From: Scedosporium boydii
Taxonomy: Eukaryota > Ascomycota > Sordariomycetes > Microascales > Microascaceae
Length of the DNA stretch: 64,000 bases
Direction: 5' to 3'
NCBI GenBank assembly: GCA_002221725.1
Contig: NJFT01000036.1
Coordinates: forward strand, 124,001-188,000
Shown here: piece after piece, positions 33,839 to 44,707 of the stretch
Position numbering within the stretch: position 1 is the stretch's first letter
Layout of the letters: each line of letters starts with the position of its first letter
Notes under the pieces: model-generated
What the model was told of the DNA's origin: nothing
The model's database searches: none
The model's input: only the letters and a program-made list of their open reading frames with translations
Program-made: the position numbers and the translations under genes

Positions 33839-35019
33839 CTGCAGCCGGCTGTCGATGGCGTGGGCCCAAGCATTGTCTGATAGGACATCCCAAAGGAACA
33901 CCCGCCCGGCCTTGCTTAGTTTCGACATGTCCCGGACTAAAGAGGCATGTTTTTAAGAACTCAACGTATAGCTATCTCTTGCTTAGTGAATATTCGCGTT
34001 CCTAGATTGCTCAGCTCAGCTGTGATACGGACAAATAGATGAGACCGTGTGATCGATTCCTGCCAATGACGACTCTCGGAGAAATAATCGCAGCAAGTCA
34101 TTGGACTAGATGAGCACAACTTCCAAATAAAGAATAGCCAAAGACCCGTTTACTGTGTTCGAGGCCAGGGCACACAACGAGGCCTTTGAACGCCCAACAT
34201 CTTCGCTAGTTGGCAGCCTTGCTTGCTCCCCCAACGAACCCATCGCGAGCATCGCCCCTACGTAAGTGTTGACGACTCCGAGCCTGATATCTACGGTTTT
34301 TCCCACAACTTCTGGTCTTGTTGGCGTCATAGCGTTTATCAAAGCGTCGGCGTCATCAAGAAAAATATGTATCGCATGAATAGTCACTTCCTCGAATGGC
34401 CAGATGCACGCTCGATTTTATCGAGCAGGGAGAGGAGAGAGATAAGCCTCGTATGTCTAACAGGCAAGACACTCATCTCTAGGCTTCCCGATCTGGAGTC
34501 GCGAGGCGAAAACCATTAACGTATACAGCGTAGCGGGAATGGTGTGAGCAAGCGATGCATATCTTGATTGCAACCCACACTCTAACAATATTGTCATGTA
34601 CCCCACACTTTTTTGTCCCTGATAGGATGGTGGGGGGGCGTTGGGTTCTGTGCTGGCGGTTTCCCCGGTTTCTCACTACGGGTCTTAACCCCGTAGCGTG
34701 GTGTCCAAGTTATACTACGGACTTATCATCCGATACTAAGACTGCACATGACATCGCCATCACCGCGATCACAACAGACAGTCCATCTTCCGCTTACATG
34801 CCGAATTATTTTTTTAGTATGGTATAGATGCGGAGGGCTAACTCCACACGGGGGAGCGGAACCTAGGATATTATAAGATGATACCGGCGGTTTTGTTTGA
34901 CATTATAAAAAGGGGGCAAGAGGGAATTCCTTGCTTATACCACTTAGAAGTGTGAATAACCAGTAGAGTCCGGGCTCTTACTTTCAAAGCATTCGATTTG
35001 TCGTTTCATTCCGACGAAC
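33839..35019. other. BVMO promoter region; no supported gene
   Basis: A TATA box lies at 34904-34911, 109 bp before the BVMO ATG. A minus-strand open frame at 34387-34106 (PEVVGKTVDIRLGVVNTYVG) has coding-like composition but matches no family I can name, and starts without an ATG context. Confidence 0.5.
34904..34911 (+). promoter_or_regulatory. TATA box of the BVMO gene
   Basis: TATAAAAA within ATTATAAAAAGGGGG, 109 bp upstream of the start codon and the right distance for a strong inducible fungal promoter. Confidence 0.6.
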
Positions 35020-36639
35020 ATGTCTTCCTACGTGGACACGAGACCTCTTGACGTTATTATCATCGGGGCAGGGTTTGGAGGTTGCTACCTGCTCCGCAAA
35101 CTTCGACAACAAGGCTTCCGCGCCGTCATCTACGAAGAAGGTCAAGGTCTTGGCGGCGTATGGTGGCACAACCGCTACCCCGGCGCTCGCGTTGACACCA
35201 ATGTGCCCTACTACGAGTACTCTGACCCCGAGCTCTGGCAGGAGTGGGAATGGTCCGAGGACTACCCCGGCCAGGCCGAAATCCTGCGCTACTTCGAGTT
35301 TGTCGATTCCAAGTGGAACCTTAAAAAGGACATCACCTTTGGCGCCAAGGTGACTGAGGCGAGTTTCGACCAGGTAGAGAATATGTGGACGATACGGACT
35401 GATCAGGGTCACGTCGCCACCGCCCCGTTCCTACTTCCGGCCATGGGGTTTGCGTCCAAGATGTACATCCCCGACCTTAAGGGACTAGAAACGTTTAACG
35501 GAAGGTCTTTCCATACTGCGAGGTGGCCCGAAGAGCCCTTAGATCTCGCCGGCAAACGGGTCGGGATCATAGGCACCGGCGCGACGGGTGTTCAGTTGAT
35601 TCAAGAGCTCGGCCCCAAAGTGGGAAGGCTCGTCGTCTTCCAACGATCCCCCAACTGCACCTTGCCGATGCGCCAACGATCCTGGGAGAGCGGATCCCGC
35701 AACAAAGATAACTACCCCGAGCTCTTCCAGGGCATGACGAAGTCCAAGGGCGGTTTCACATATCCCGTCACAATCAAGCGCGCCGCGGACGATACGCCAG
35801 AGCAGCAGAGGGCCTTTTTCGAGCATTTATGGGCACAGGGCGGGTTCGCCCCCTCACAAGCTAACTACTCCGATTTCATGACCAACGTCGAGGCCAACCA
35901 CACGTTCTACAGATTTTGGCGGGACCAAGTGCGAGAGAGGATACGTAAGGAAGACCCGGAGTTGATCGAGAATCTCGCTCCCAAAGACCCGCCGTACCCG
36001 TTTAGCACAAAGCGGCCGTCCTTGGAGCAGAGGTTCTATGAGGTGTTCAACCAAGACAACGTCAAGATTGCAAACCTCAAGAAAAACCCCATCGACGAGG
36101 TTATTCCGGAGGGCGTGCGGATGACGGACGGCACCATCCACGGACTGGACTATTTGATCCTCGCCACCGGATTCGACGCTGTGACGGGTGGATTTAGTCG
36201 GCTCGACATTAGAGGGATGAAGGGCCGTAGGCTTAATCAAGAGTGGAGCGCCGGCTCCCGCACCTTCTTGGGTATGTCTACGTCAGGCTTCCCCAACATG
36301 TTCTACCTTTACGGGCCTCAGAGTCCCACGGCGTCAGCCAACGGGCCCGTCATTACTGAGATCCAGGGCAACTGGATCATTAAGACGCTGGCCCACCTCC
36401 GTGAGCGGGGATTCTCCCGGATCAACACGAAGATTGATGCGGAGATTGACTGGGCGCGGCAAACGAACGAGGCGTGCAACAAGACGCTCATGCCGCTCAA
36501 CCAGACGTCATGGTACATGGGTGCCAACGTTCCCGGCAAGACTCGTGAGCCGCTAAACTATTTCGGAGGCTTGCCTGCCTATCAGGAGGCATTGGAACGA
36601 TGTCTGGCGAGTGGATGGTCGGGATACCACATCGAGTAA
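35020..36639 (+). CDS. Baeyer-Villiger-type flavin monooxygenase (cyclohexanone-monooxygenase-like)
   Basis: An intronless 539-residue enzyme. The FAD-binding Rossmann motif is IIIGAGFGGCYLLRKL at residues 11-27, followed by GQGLGGVWWHNRYPGARVD. The BVMO fingerprint F-x-G-x3-H-x3-W appears as FNGRSFHTARWP near 161. The NADPH Rossmann motif is VGIIGTGATGVQLIQEL near 182. ILATGFDAVTGGF and FYLYGPQSPTASANGP are the usual C-terminal blocks. Length is normal. Such enzymes insert oxygen next to a ketone to give an ester or lactone using NADPH and O2; the substrate cannot be predicted. A clear TATA box precedes it, the Zn2Cys6 gene at 31 kb lies upstream in the same direction, and an aldehyde-dehydrogenase remnant follows. 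No introns are found although most neighbours have several. Confidence 0.93.
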   Translation: MSSYVDTRPLDVIIIGAGFGGCYLLRKLRQQGFRAVIYEEGQGLGGVWWHNRYPGARVDTNVPYYEYSDPELWQEWEWSEDYPGQAEILRYFEFVDSKWNLKKDITFGAKVTEASFDQVENMWTIRTDQGHVATAPFLLPAMGFASKMYIPDLKGLETFNGRSFHTARWPEEPLDLAGKRVGIIGTGATGVQLIQELGPKVGRLVVFQRSPNCTLPMRQRSWESGSRNKDNYPELFQGMTKSKGGFTYPVTIKRAADDTPEQQRAFFEHLWAQGGFAPSQANYSDFMTNVEANHTFYRFWRDQVRERIRKEDPELIENLAPKDPPYPFSTKRPSLEQRFYEVFNQDNVKIANLKKNPIDEVIPEGVRMTDGTIHGLDYLILATGFDAVTGGFSRLDIRGMKGRRLNQEWSAGSRTFLGMSTSGFPNMFYLYGPQSPTASANGPVITEIQGNWIIKTLAHLRERGFSRINTKIDAEIDWARQTNEACNKTLMPLNQTSWYMGANVPGKTREPLNYFGGLPAYQEALERCLASGWSGYHIE

Positions 36640-36842
36640 TGGGACGCTCAGCGCCTGAACAACGCATCGAGCTAAGTGTAGAGTGGTTTTCTTTTTTTCG
36701 CTGTTTCATGTTTATATGCATTGGCATAGTCGGCCCCATTATTCGTTGGGTCGATCCTACTGAGCTTTGACGCCATCTCGGTTGAATGGACTAGACTGAT
36801 CTCTGATGCCCCATCAACTTTTGACTTGAATTTACTCTACCA
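36640..36842. other. short spacer after BVMO
   Basis: Terminator region of the BVMO, with pyrimidine- and T-rich sequence at 36685-36700. Confidence 0.5.
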
Positions 36843-37100
36843 TTGTTTCTGGTGATGCTACAGTTCTCTAGACGAACAAGCCAATTCGCCGTGGGCGAAT
36901 ACGAACGGTACCTGCATGGACTCGAGGGAGTGTCAATTGATCCAGAGCGGATTATAAAGGGGTACTTCATCGAGCCGACGGTGTTTGGCCAAGTCAAGGA
37001 CGATATGCTTATCTGGCATGAGGAGATCTTTAGGCTTGTTGTAGTTCTTTACGAATTCGGCGATGAAGAAGAAGCCATTCGAAGTGCCAGCGACACATAA
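36843..37100 (+). pseudogene. aldehyde dehydrogenase remnant
   Basis: An 85-codon open frame whose second half matches the C-terminal part of ALDHs: KGYFIEPTVFGQVKDDM, then EEIFRLVVVLYEFGDEEEAI and RSASDT. In working enzymes this block reads GYF-x-PT-(V/I)-F...(R/E)EEIFGPV. Here the conserved Gly-Pro is changed to Arg-Leu. Everything before (catalytic Glu and Cys) and after is absent. It is the relic of a gene that once stood directly downstream of the BVMO in the same direction. Confidence 0.75.
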
Positions 37101-38006
37101 TTCTAACGACCGGCCCTTGCAGCAGTAGGACATCCCGGGCGTCTACCGACGGATGGTACTCTCTGCGGCTGCCCTCAGTTAGGGTGCCGCTCTGTCGCAT
37201 GGATGCCTGCCAGCCCCGGCAAATATCTCGTGCCTCTTCGGCATCAAAAATGCTTACCTTACCTTTTGCTCCGTCAGCGACACGTTCTCCAGCAATCACA
37301 GCCATTTAATTCCGTACCTTAACAGCCTCGTCAGGCCCCAGCATCGCTTACAACCAGTTTCAGTGAATGTCTTCGACAAAAGAGTTGATCAATAGAGGCG
37401 TCCTGCTCGGGAAAATATGAAGCTCTTCTATTCAAGAACACGCGTAACCGCTAAGACACTCCAACCCGTGCATCGAGACTACGTTTATGGGCTGGGACTA
37501 CAGTAGGTGCAGACTGACTTAGGTTGGGCACCAAGTTGTTGGGGTTGCTGTCGGATCTAGAAGGTGTCCATGTCCTGCTTATTATGCAAACCCCTCTTCT
37601 TATGCCTACATATGCAAGCCGCTGGTGGGCTTCCTAAAACGAGCCTTGGGGAACGAAGCTGGATGAGATTTTCAATATCTTCAGTTAAATACCTGAAGTT
37701 TGGTCCGGTTGGTACCAAAGGAGGCGGTCTTACATGCTGGGATTCGACAACAACTGTGAGATCTGATGCTGGGTAGTAGGGTCCAAGCGATGGGGTGGTT
37801 GGCCCCTTCGCGACCTGCAAGGAGCACTTCATCCCTCGGTCCTGCAACTAAAATCCGGGTCAGGCATCAATGCGACCGAACAAAGTCCCCGGAACTCTTC
37901 TTTTAAAGTCTTCCAAGGCCAACTACGACACCAATTAGCACCCCTAAATTATTTCATTCACTCCTCTCGTATTAAAGTTGCTGCCGTAGCGCAGGAGCCT
38001 GTTGCC
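37101..38006. other. no supported gene
   Basis: No coding signal on either strand, and no further ALDH pieces were found. Confidence 0.5.
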
Positions 38007-39112
38007 ATGGAAGATAGTCTCCTCTCCTTTACGTCCGCTATTATTAGCATTCTCACCTTCGCCGCTGCCATCGTCGTCTGGCTAAATCAGCATTTTCACG
38101 TGGCCATGATGCTGGATGATGAGCTAGTTGAAATGACAATAACGGTGATACAATCCAGCCGTGAGAGCCTTGATTACTTCAGTTTATACGATAGGACTGC
38201 TAGGTCCCGGCGCAAAATATTCGCAGAGAACCTCGGCCGATTATATAGTTTAGAGCTGGGGAGTATGGAAGCCCTACTACGATTCCTCAGAAGATCGAGA
38301 GTCCCAAGGATCTTCACATGGGAGAAGAAAAGGGATCAATTGAAGCAGAATCTGAGTGAGCTGAAACGGCTGAGGTCGACGATCTTTAATACTCTACTCT
38401 TTGATATTTCACTGTGAGTATCTGTACCGCAATCCTCAAAAATCAGAACTGAATGGTTACTATTAGGAAGATCAACGACTCTCAGGATGAGTTGAAATCG
38501 AGCCTTGATGAACTGCATTTCATAATGCAATACAGACGTCACGAATCACTTCAAGACCTACCCGAACCGCCCGCCCAAAAGCCGGCAGAAGGGTCGGTCA
38601 AAGAGCCGGCACAAGCGCGAAGTGGAGAGCGATCTCTAGAGGCAACCCCGGAGCAAGCCCAAGAAGGAACTAGACAACCAAGCAAGAAGCCGGCTGAAGA
38701 GCCGGTCCCGCAGCCCGTGCAAGAACTACCCCACGGGCAAACGCAACGAGGCTCCAAGAGTCTTTTCGAAATGGCAGATCTGCTTCAATCCCGATCGCAG
38801 GAACAAAACCCCGCAGATGTGCAAGAACAACTCTCAAATAACAAAAAGCAGATCATCACTGTGATAGAGGAACTCCAAAACACGCTGAGGGAATTCCTCG
38901 AGACAGACAGAATACGTCCTTCACCAATGCCTCTTGTCGTTGCAGTCCTTACCTTCTACGTCCTTGACAGGCTAGGGAATGTGCCTCTCAAATTGTGGCA
39001 CATAATTGACTGGCTATGGTTACAGATACTAGATCTGAGGGCCAATTCACGTCGCTCTGCAGTCCGTGATCATGAAGCAGACCATGAAGCTATTGAAATG
39101 CGTGTGGCATAG
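38007..39112 (+). CDS. hypothetical protein with N- and C-terminal membrane segments and a Pro/Glu/Gln-rich middle
   Basis: Exons 38007-38413 and 38467-39112 give 350 residues; the 53-nt intron restores FDISL-KINDSQDEL. Residues 7-28 (SFTSAIISILTFAAAIVVWL) form a hydrophobic helix, followed by a charged helical region to about 165. Residues about 170-240 are built from loose KPAE/EPAQ/EPVPQ units. A second hydrophobic stretch (PMPLVVAVLTFYVLD) lies near 295-315. The N-terminal layout resembles the helical N domains of fungal HeLo/NLR-associated proteins, but I cannot assign it. No catalytic motif is seen. It ends just upstream of the decayed regulator copy. Confidence 0.65.
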
Positions 39113-40554
39113 TCATCGATCTAGAGAAAGACGACCCGCACGGCTTATACTAGCAACTGTCACGGTACTCGTCACCGGACGGAATCATGCTCTTGTCCAA
39201 GTCGCGAGTCACGAGAGACGGACGTCGCAGACAACAACGCGCTAAAAAAGACATGTCCCATAAGCTATGTCTACGAGACATGGGACATCAAGGAAGCGTA
39301 CGCGGAGGAGGCGGGCGCCCAAGGCGCGAGTATGCGCGAACTTACTCGTTGGGCCCCCCCAATAGAGACCGACTGTTTCCGGGCCCTGATACCGTATGCT
39401 GGCTGCAAGACATGTAGGAACCAAAGGCTCAGATATGACTGCGGACACTCTTGCAGGACATCACCTGCCAATACGAAGGGGACCATCGGAAGTTGTCATC
39501 ATCTCGCCAAGCTTGGGCGGCCGACCCCATTTCGTAGCTCTGTCTCGTCGAATGTTTTATTAGATATCTCGCTTTATTAGAAGGGTTACTGGCACTCTTT
39601 CAAGAGGAATGTCCGAGTCTGTCTCTCCAAAGGCGGGCGGTGTCTGATAATATGGGCATTCCAGAAGCTTGTAGGTAACCTAGTGCTACCTCCCTCTCAC
39701 CCTCTCACCTTCTTTCTCCCCGTACTTCTCTCTTTCTTTCTTCCTTTTCTTTTTATTTATTTTATTTTTGACTCTGGGAGGAAGTATGTATCCTGTGGAG
39801 GCCCACAAGGAGGCTGATGCCAGAGACCTAGAGAGGCGGCAGGCCTTCACTACTGCAAGGTGAAACTTTGATTTGCCCCTCGATAGCAGATTTACCTTGA
39901 CTTGCGTGGTGCAAATTCCAACTGACCGTGAAGGGACAAATGGAACGCTTCGAGGCCTATCCATTGAGTGGGGGAGCGAGGACATCAAAGACTCATCTTC
40001 TTTGTGCCGATGTGAATGGACAGTGACTTTCTTCCTAACTGCCTCGAGGACTTCGAAATTCAATTCTTGTTTTTTTAGAACCTGGGTTCGTCGCATAGCT
40101 CCAGCAATTGGTCGTGTAGTTGCCATTGGCTTCTTTTGTGCTACGATTCACTCGTATAAAGAGTCCTTTGGCCATTTAGGAAAGATTGGAAACATCTGCT
40201 CCAAGTTCTTCATTCCCGCCTGTAGCAACCTGATTGTTTTCGTGCTCACCGCATCCTTTGCTCTGTGTCAGTTTAGATATGTCTGCCTTTGTTTCGTTCC
40301 TCTGAGATTGTTTCAGTCCACTCCCATCGAATATGCCAGTCCCAAGAAAGATTATTATCCAATAAAGCACATCTAAATTTTATGGAACTCGTTTCGGTTT
40401 ACTTTCTTCACTCCGTATATTAGTGCTTCTCCTCCCATCCAACGTGCTTCGCTCATTTCCCCTGGGCCCTGAGTCATTCCCGAGCCTGCACTCAGTCTAC
40501 CCTCTCAACTAAGAAACTTATACTCAACTTTCATACACTGTCAATCTTAGATCT
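39113..40554. other. no intact gene; holds a decayed regulator copy
   Basis: Apart from the pseudogene at 39257-39680, nothing is supported. The low-complexity CT-rich tract at 39690-39770 creates chance open frames. The plus-strand frame 39873-40376 has hydrophobic stretches but no family features. Confidence 0.5.
39257..39680 (+). pseudogene. decayed duplicate of the 5' end of the 31-kb Zn2Cys6 regulator
   Basis: This segment aligns along its length with 31139-31590, the first three exons of the intact regulator. Matching landmarks include CCCATAAGC before the start codon, ATG-TCT-ACG-AGA (MSTR), CGCGGAGGAGGCGGGC, the Cys-motif region from about 39403 and TTAGATATCT before exon 3. The end block CCAGAAGCTTGTA also matches. 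The donor of intron 1 is lost (GCGAGT), and an 18-bp deletion removes part of the zinc cluster so that two of six Cys are gone. Everything downstream of exon 3 is missing. It cannot encode a DNA-binding protein. Confidence 0.8.
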
Positions 40555-41585
40555 GTGTCGTCCATTATCATGTGGAATGTGTCCGAGGACGAGCCAACTT
40601 CCGAAGGCTGGAACAGCCCTTTAGTCGATGCCACGTCACCTGTTCCCATTGCCAGCAACACCTTCCCTATGGTGAGTAAGGAGTGGGATGTTTCGCATCT
40701 AGGTGAATTACGTCCGTTCGCCAGCAACTACCCCATAGGACCGGAGATTGTGGAAGCTGCCATGAGATTCCTCGTCCACGCAGTCTCGAAAGATGTGAGC
40801 TATGTCATGTGCACCGTGACCGACGAAGGTCAGGTGGAGCATGCGGAATCATTGGACCGAGGCTGGGAGAGGATCCTGCTCCCGATTTACCACCCAGGAA
40901 CCGAGTCGTGGGCGCTCGGGTTCATCGACCAGACGCAGAATGGCGCGATGCTTATCGAGCCTTACCATGAGGGCAATCCCGATATACGCTTCGTCGAATA
41001 CCTGGAATATATGGACCTAATAACTCTCGAGGTGCATACTTGGCCTAGCCACAGCGGCTTCGAGTCACCTTATAGAAGCGCCATTTTCATCATCAGCGCA
41101 GCCTTCGCATTATGTACAGTGATGTTATACCGTTGGATATCCCTTGGGATCTCTGGCATATGGTACTGGCCGCCGTCACCAAAACGTCCGGGACTCCGTT
41201 GGAAGGCCTTGGGCAGTCGCACTTTGAAAAAGGCGAAGATCGACGCGTTAGTATGCAGAATACGCGTGCCTGGATTGCTGAAGCGCCCGAGGCAGTTTCT
41301 GAAAATGATGCTCTTCCGACCGAGGCCGTTGAAGCCACGAGAGACATCCTGATCCGAGTTGTCAAGGGTATCAAGGTTTCATGTTTACGAGATGCTGAGA
41401 CCCTGACGGGTCGCAAGTTTCAGTCCCTTGGAGAGGTCTCGGCCTTTGTGCAAATGCTGGGAGAGGCGCAGGATAACGGGGCGGAGTACAGGCAAGCTGC
41501 TGACCAGTTTGCCATTGTGCGAACTGTGGAGCGACTGGCTCGTTGGTTCAGCAGAGAATCTGTTATCCGCCACGTGGGTAGTTGA
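40555..41585 (+). pseudogene. frame-broken gene, possibly a Ulp1/C48 protease-like protein
   Basis: The plus frame from 40555 encodes a coding-like protein up to about 41110. It includes RILLPIYHPGTESWALGFID and IEPYHEGNPDIRFVEYLEY, which recall the central strand of Ulp1-type cysteine proteases (IP..-H-W-x-L-x-x-ID). From 41112 the coding signal moves to another frame (MYSDVIPLDIPWDLWHMVLA through TVERLARWFSRESVIRH, ending at 41585). No splice pair fits the switch, and a one-base deletion near 41110 is the simplest cause. The family's catalytic His appears replaced by Ser (ESW) and I see no catalytic Cys, so the protease call is weak. Confidence 0.4.
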
Positions 41586-41902
41586 GAACCTGAAGGATGC
41601 TGGAGAAACGGTTGCAAGAAACGGGGTGCTTAAGAGTGGCGAGAGTGAAAACGAAAAGACGGCGAGAGCGAAGACTTTTACCGAAGACTCGAAAGGTAAA
41701 GATCGGTAAGATGGAACTGAGTTCTATGGAGTGGCCTAAATAGAAGGGGTGTTCAGGAGGTGTAAGTTGCCAGTTGGTATTATTCTCTTGCTGTCCATGG
41801 TCTAAAGCTTTGCCCTATTTCTCAAGTACTTTCATAGTTTCAGTTGATATAATTAATATATTAAGTTGATACAATTTAACGACAACTTTTTTTCTTTTTT
41901 TT

Positions 41903-41946
<44 letters not shown>

Positions 41947-42044
41947 AGGAACAAAAACCAAAAACTGTTTACGAAGGTAACTTACTTTCCTCTCCACCAG
42001 AAAACCGTGTTTGGGGCTTCCACTATTCAACAATTGCATAACCT
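41586..42044. other. spacer with a long T tract upstream of tRNA-Lys
   Basis: No gene is seen. It contains a 59-bp T tract at 41887-41945. Confidence 0.6.
41887..41945. repeat. 59-bp poly-T tract
   Basis: A near-pure T run with only two C interruptions (41894, 41904), lying 99 bp upstream of the tRNA-Lys gene. It could be a simple homopolymer, or the poly-A end of a retroposed element on the minus strand. Confidence 0.85.
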
Positions 42045-42117
42045 GCCCGGTTAGCTCAATCGGTAGAGCGTGAGACTCTTAATCTCAAGGCTGCGGGTTC
42101 GACCCCCGCATTGGGCT
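42045..42117 (+). tRNA. tRNA-Lys (anticodon CTT)
   Basis: A 73-nt intronless tRNA. The acceptor stem GCCCGGT pairs with ATTGGGC (with G-U pairs), the D arm contains TAGCTCAATCGGTAGAGC (A box), the anticodon loop is CTCTTAA inside a TGAGA/TCTCA stem, and the T arm is GCGGGTTCGACCCCCGC (B box). A T-rich run at 42150-42160 can act as Pol III terminator. Confidence 0.95.
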
Positions 42118-42464
42118 CAAATCCCAATGCGTCTTCTAAGAAGGCACATCAACTCTTTTTTTTCTTTGGAGTTTTCTACGGCATATTTTACTGTTTTTGT
42201 TTTTTTTTTAAATCTTTTTCCCCGAAACTTTCTATGATTTCATTTTACTCTTCCTATTTACGCCTAAGGCAAGCGCTATTAAAGTGAAACTGCTTCATCG
42301 TCTTCTAAACGCCCGATCAAGCACATCAGACCGTCCTCAAAGACTGATATATTAATCAAGGGCGATTGTACGGGCCAATAACGCACCCATGCCGTGAGCG
42401 GACCTTTGGAGCATCCCCTTCAGGACATCACACTCGTGTACACGCGTCTTCTTCATTCATCAAT
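42118..42464. other. intergenic after tRNA-Lys
   Basis: T-rich runs at 42154-42165 and 42195-42220; no gene. Confidence 0.6.
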
Positions 42465-43624
42465 TCACTCATCTCCAAGTACGTTGGCGATATCGCGCTT
42501 GCGGCGGCGTTGCCATTCGTCGAAAAACGATTTGATTGCGCTGTCTGTAGAAGCATTGAGGTGAGCATCTAGGATAATTTCGAAGGTTGAAAATAGTAAT
42601 ATATCTTACTGTATTCTCGCATTGGTTTGACCTCGACAGCAGGCCTGTAAACGTGCGCGACATATTCTTTCAATGCCTTAGAAGGCGGTGCCCGAAAATT
42701 GAGAAGCTCCTCAAAGTAAACGGAAGCCAAATACTCCTCGAAAGTCACACCCACGATGGGGATTTCATCTCTAATGTCGTGGTCCTCTCCATAGTCCTGG
42801 CGAATCATTTCTTCCAAAGTGAGCCTGTCGCTTTCGTCACTATCCTCGTCACCCTGCGCGGCGGGGCGGAAGCGGTACAGGTCTATATCTGTGTATAGGA
42901 TGCAATGATTGCCGCTCTTGTTCATGTAGAGATACGAGAATGCGCAGCCTTGCTGGTCGAAGTAAAAACGAACGAGATACCCGCCGGCACCGCCGTCAAT
43001 GCAAGAGGGGCATTCAATAATCCTGTCCAGATCAAAGTACCAAGCCGAGTAGCTCGGGATGCGGTAATGCAGGTGCTTGCTCCTCAGGAACGTGTCGAAG
43101 CCCTGGGGCAGCGTCAAGCCAAGCGTTTCGGTCTGCTTGATCAAATCGTCTACCTCCTCATCCGAGGCTACGGGGCGAGCACCCACGGGGCCGGTGTGAG
43201 GTCCCATTTCCTTTACCGTTTTCTCATCGAGAGGCTCCAGCCAATCAAAGGTACCGTCTAGCTTCATCCAGCTCCGCAAGTCGGGCGGTGAGCATCTAAC
43301 GTACGGGCTTTTTGCGGGGTTCAATCCGAAGCGTTCGCAGTCGCCCGTAGGAATGTCAACACGCTGATGGGTCCAGTCAGGGCTGAAGGTGCCGACGTGG
43401 CCCGGAAATGACGGCATTAGGAGCTTCTCCCGGGAGGTGAAAAACAGCGTACACATGCGTCGGGCATTCTGCATCCATGGGATCGAGGGCTTTAGTACGA
43501 GGAGCGACGCGTGGTAGAATTGGCGGTTGAATGTTTTGGCGACAGATGCGAGGTCGAAGGGATTCAGATTCGAGAAGATCTGCGAGAGCAGCTCCGACGG
43601 AAGAGATAAAACTGTGATGGCCAT
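42465..43624 (-). CDS. F-box protein
   Basis: Exons 43624-42610 and 42544-42465 join to 364 residues. The N terminus is a clear F-box: VLSLPSELLSQIFSNLNPFD then LASVAKTFNRQFYH at residues 4-38. F-box proteins recruit substrates to SCF ubiquitin ligases. The rest is an uncharacterised fungal domain with a DLDRIIECPSCIDGG block, GCAFSYLYMNKSGNHCI, and FEEYLASVYFEELLNFRAPP. The 3' intron changes the end from a chance read-through (SKIYYYFQ) to YNSAIKSFFDEWQRRRKRDI, a coding-like amphipathic tail. The ATG at 43624 is used because the frame upstream has only a TTG. It appears intact. Confidence 0.85.
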
Positions 43625-44707
43625 GGCTGTCAATGTGTAGACTCGCCGAAGCCTAAGAAATATGCGAAGAAGGTGACCTGAGATGGAGAGCTGAGACTAA
43701 GCAGCGGCTGAGCTGGACCCATTCGAGCCCCTCACATGCTTCATTTAATTAAACGAAATTGCTCTAAACGAATTTCCTGTCCATTGTTCTTGGCAGATGG
43801 CGAAAGTCTTCTCTTCGTTCACTGTAGAGACCGCCCACGAAACAGTTCAATGCAGCAAGGAACCCCCACATTTTGCGACCTCTCCGCCAATCTAGAGGGC
43901 TACATCCATGTCTGATTCGCTCTTGTTGATAATCTTTCGTGCCTCACAATCCACGCTTCCAAGGCCGAAGAACTTTCTCCAAAACCATTAAACTATTCTC
44001 CAGTTAGTATGGGTACTCTCAATAGGGTGAATAATGAGTATAATGGAGGACATACTGTCGGAGAAACGGTCAGTATGTACGCATTCCGAGTTATCGCGAC
44101 CAAGAGTTCGGCAACGATTCCGTAGCTCAAAACAAAATCTCCTTGCATGACGTCTCCGAGATTGATGTTTTGGTGAGTTGTCTCGTTTCTCATCAGTTCA
44201 TTAGAAGCCATTAGAGGCATATACGACCTCGAGGATTCCGGCGACACCGAATCTCAAGACTACAGAGGGGGGCTGACCGCGAAACTCATCGCCAAGGAGG
44301 GGCTACATCCGGCGACGGGACGTTTCCTCTGCGTTTTTAGCCAAGGTTCCTGTTTTCTCGCGTTCAGAGTGAAGCCCAATGAGAGACCAAGTAACCATCT
44401 TCACACCTGAAATAATAGTTCTGAAAACGTTCCACTCTTATATCCCCCCTCTATCTCCCCGAGCCCCCTTAGAGCGTCAACCACAATCGCCCATCCTTCC
44501 TCCAATCCATAATCCACATGGCCAATTTCACCCCACCACTCACTGCGCGGTGCTGGTTTCCGGTCTCATAGCACTTTCATTTGTGGTTGCTGTTGCGGGT
44601 TCTGATTGGCGTAGGGGTTGGTATTTCATTCCACCCTACATTATCTGAGTATGATGTTGCTGCGGAAACAGCTGAGGGACGCTTTTTGTTGGATACAGCA
44701 TCCTGCC
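43625..44707. other. no supported gene
   Basis: A plus-strand reading at about 44220-44380 (GGLTAKLIAKEGLHPATGRF) looks weakly coding but has no start and no family. The remainder shows nothing. Confidence 0.45.

Noticed and set aside
34106..34387. 93-codon minus-strand frame with coding-like composition
   Set aside because: No ATG at its start, no family recognised, and no adjoining exon found; noted only in the spacer entry.
39257..39680. Explaining the decayed regulator copy by RIP alone
   Set aside because: Differences to the intact copy include many transversions and an 18-bp deletion, not only C/T and G/A changes.
39686..40126. 146-codon minus-strand frame with a Lys/Glu-rich end
   Set aside because: Its length comes from the CT-rich low-complexity tract at 39690-39770; no family features.
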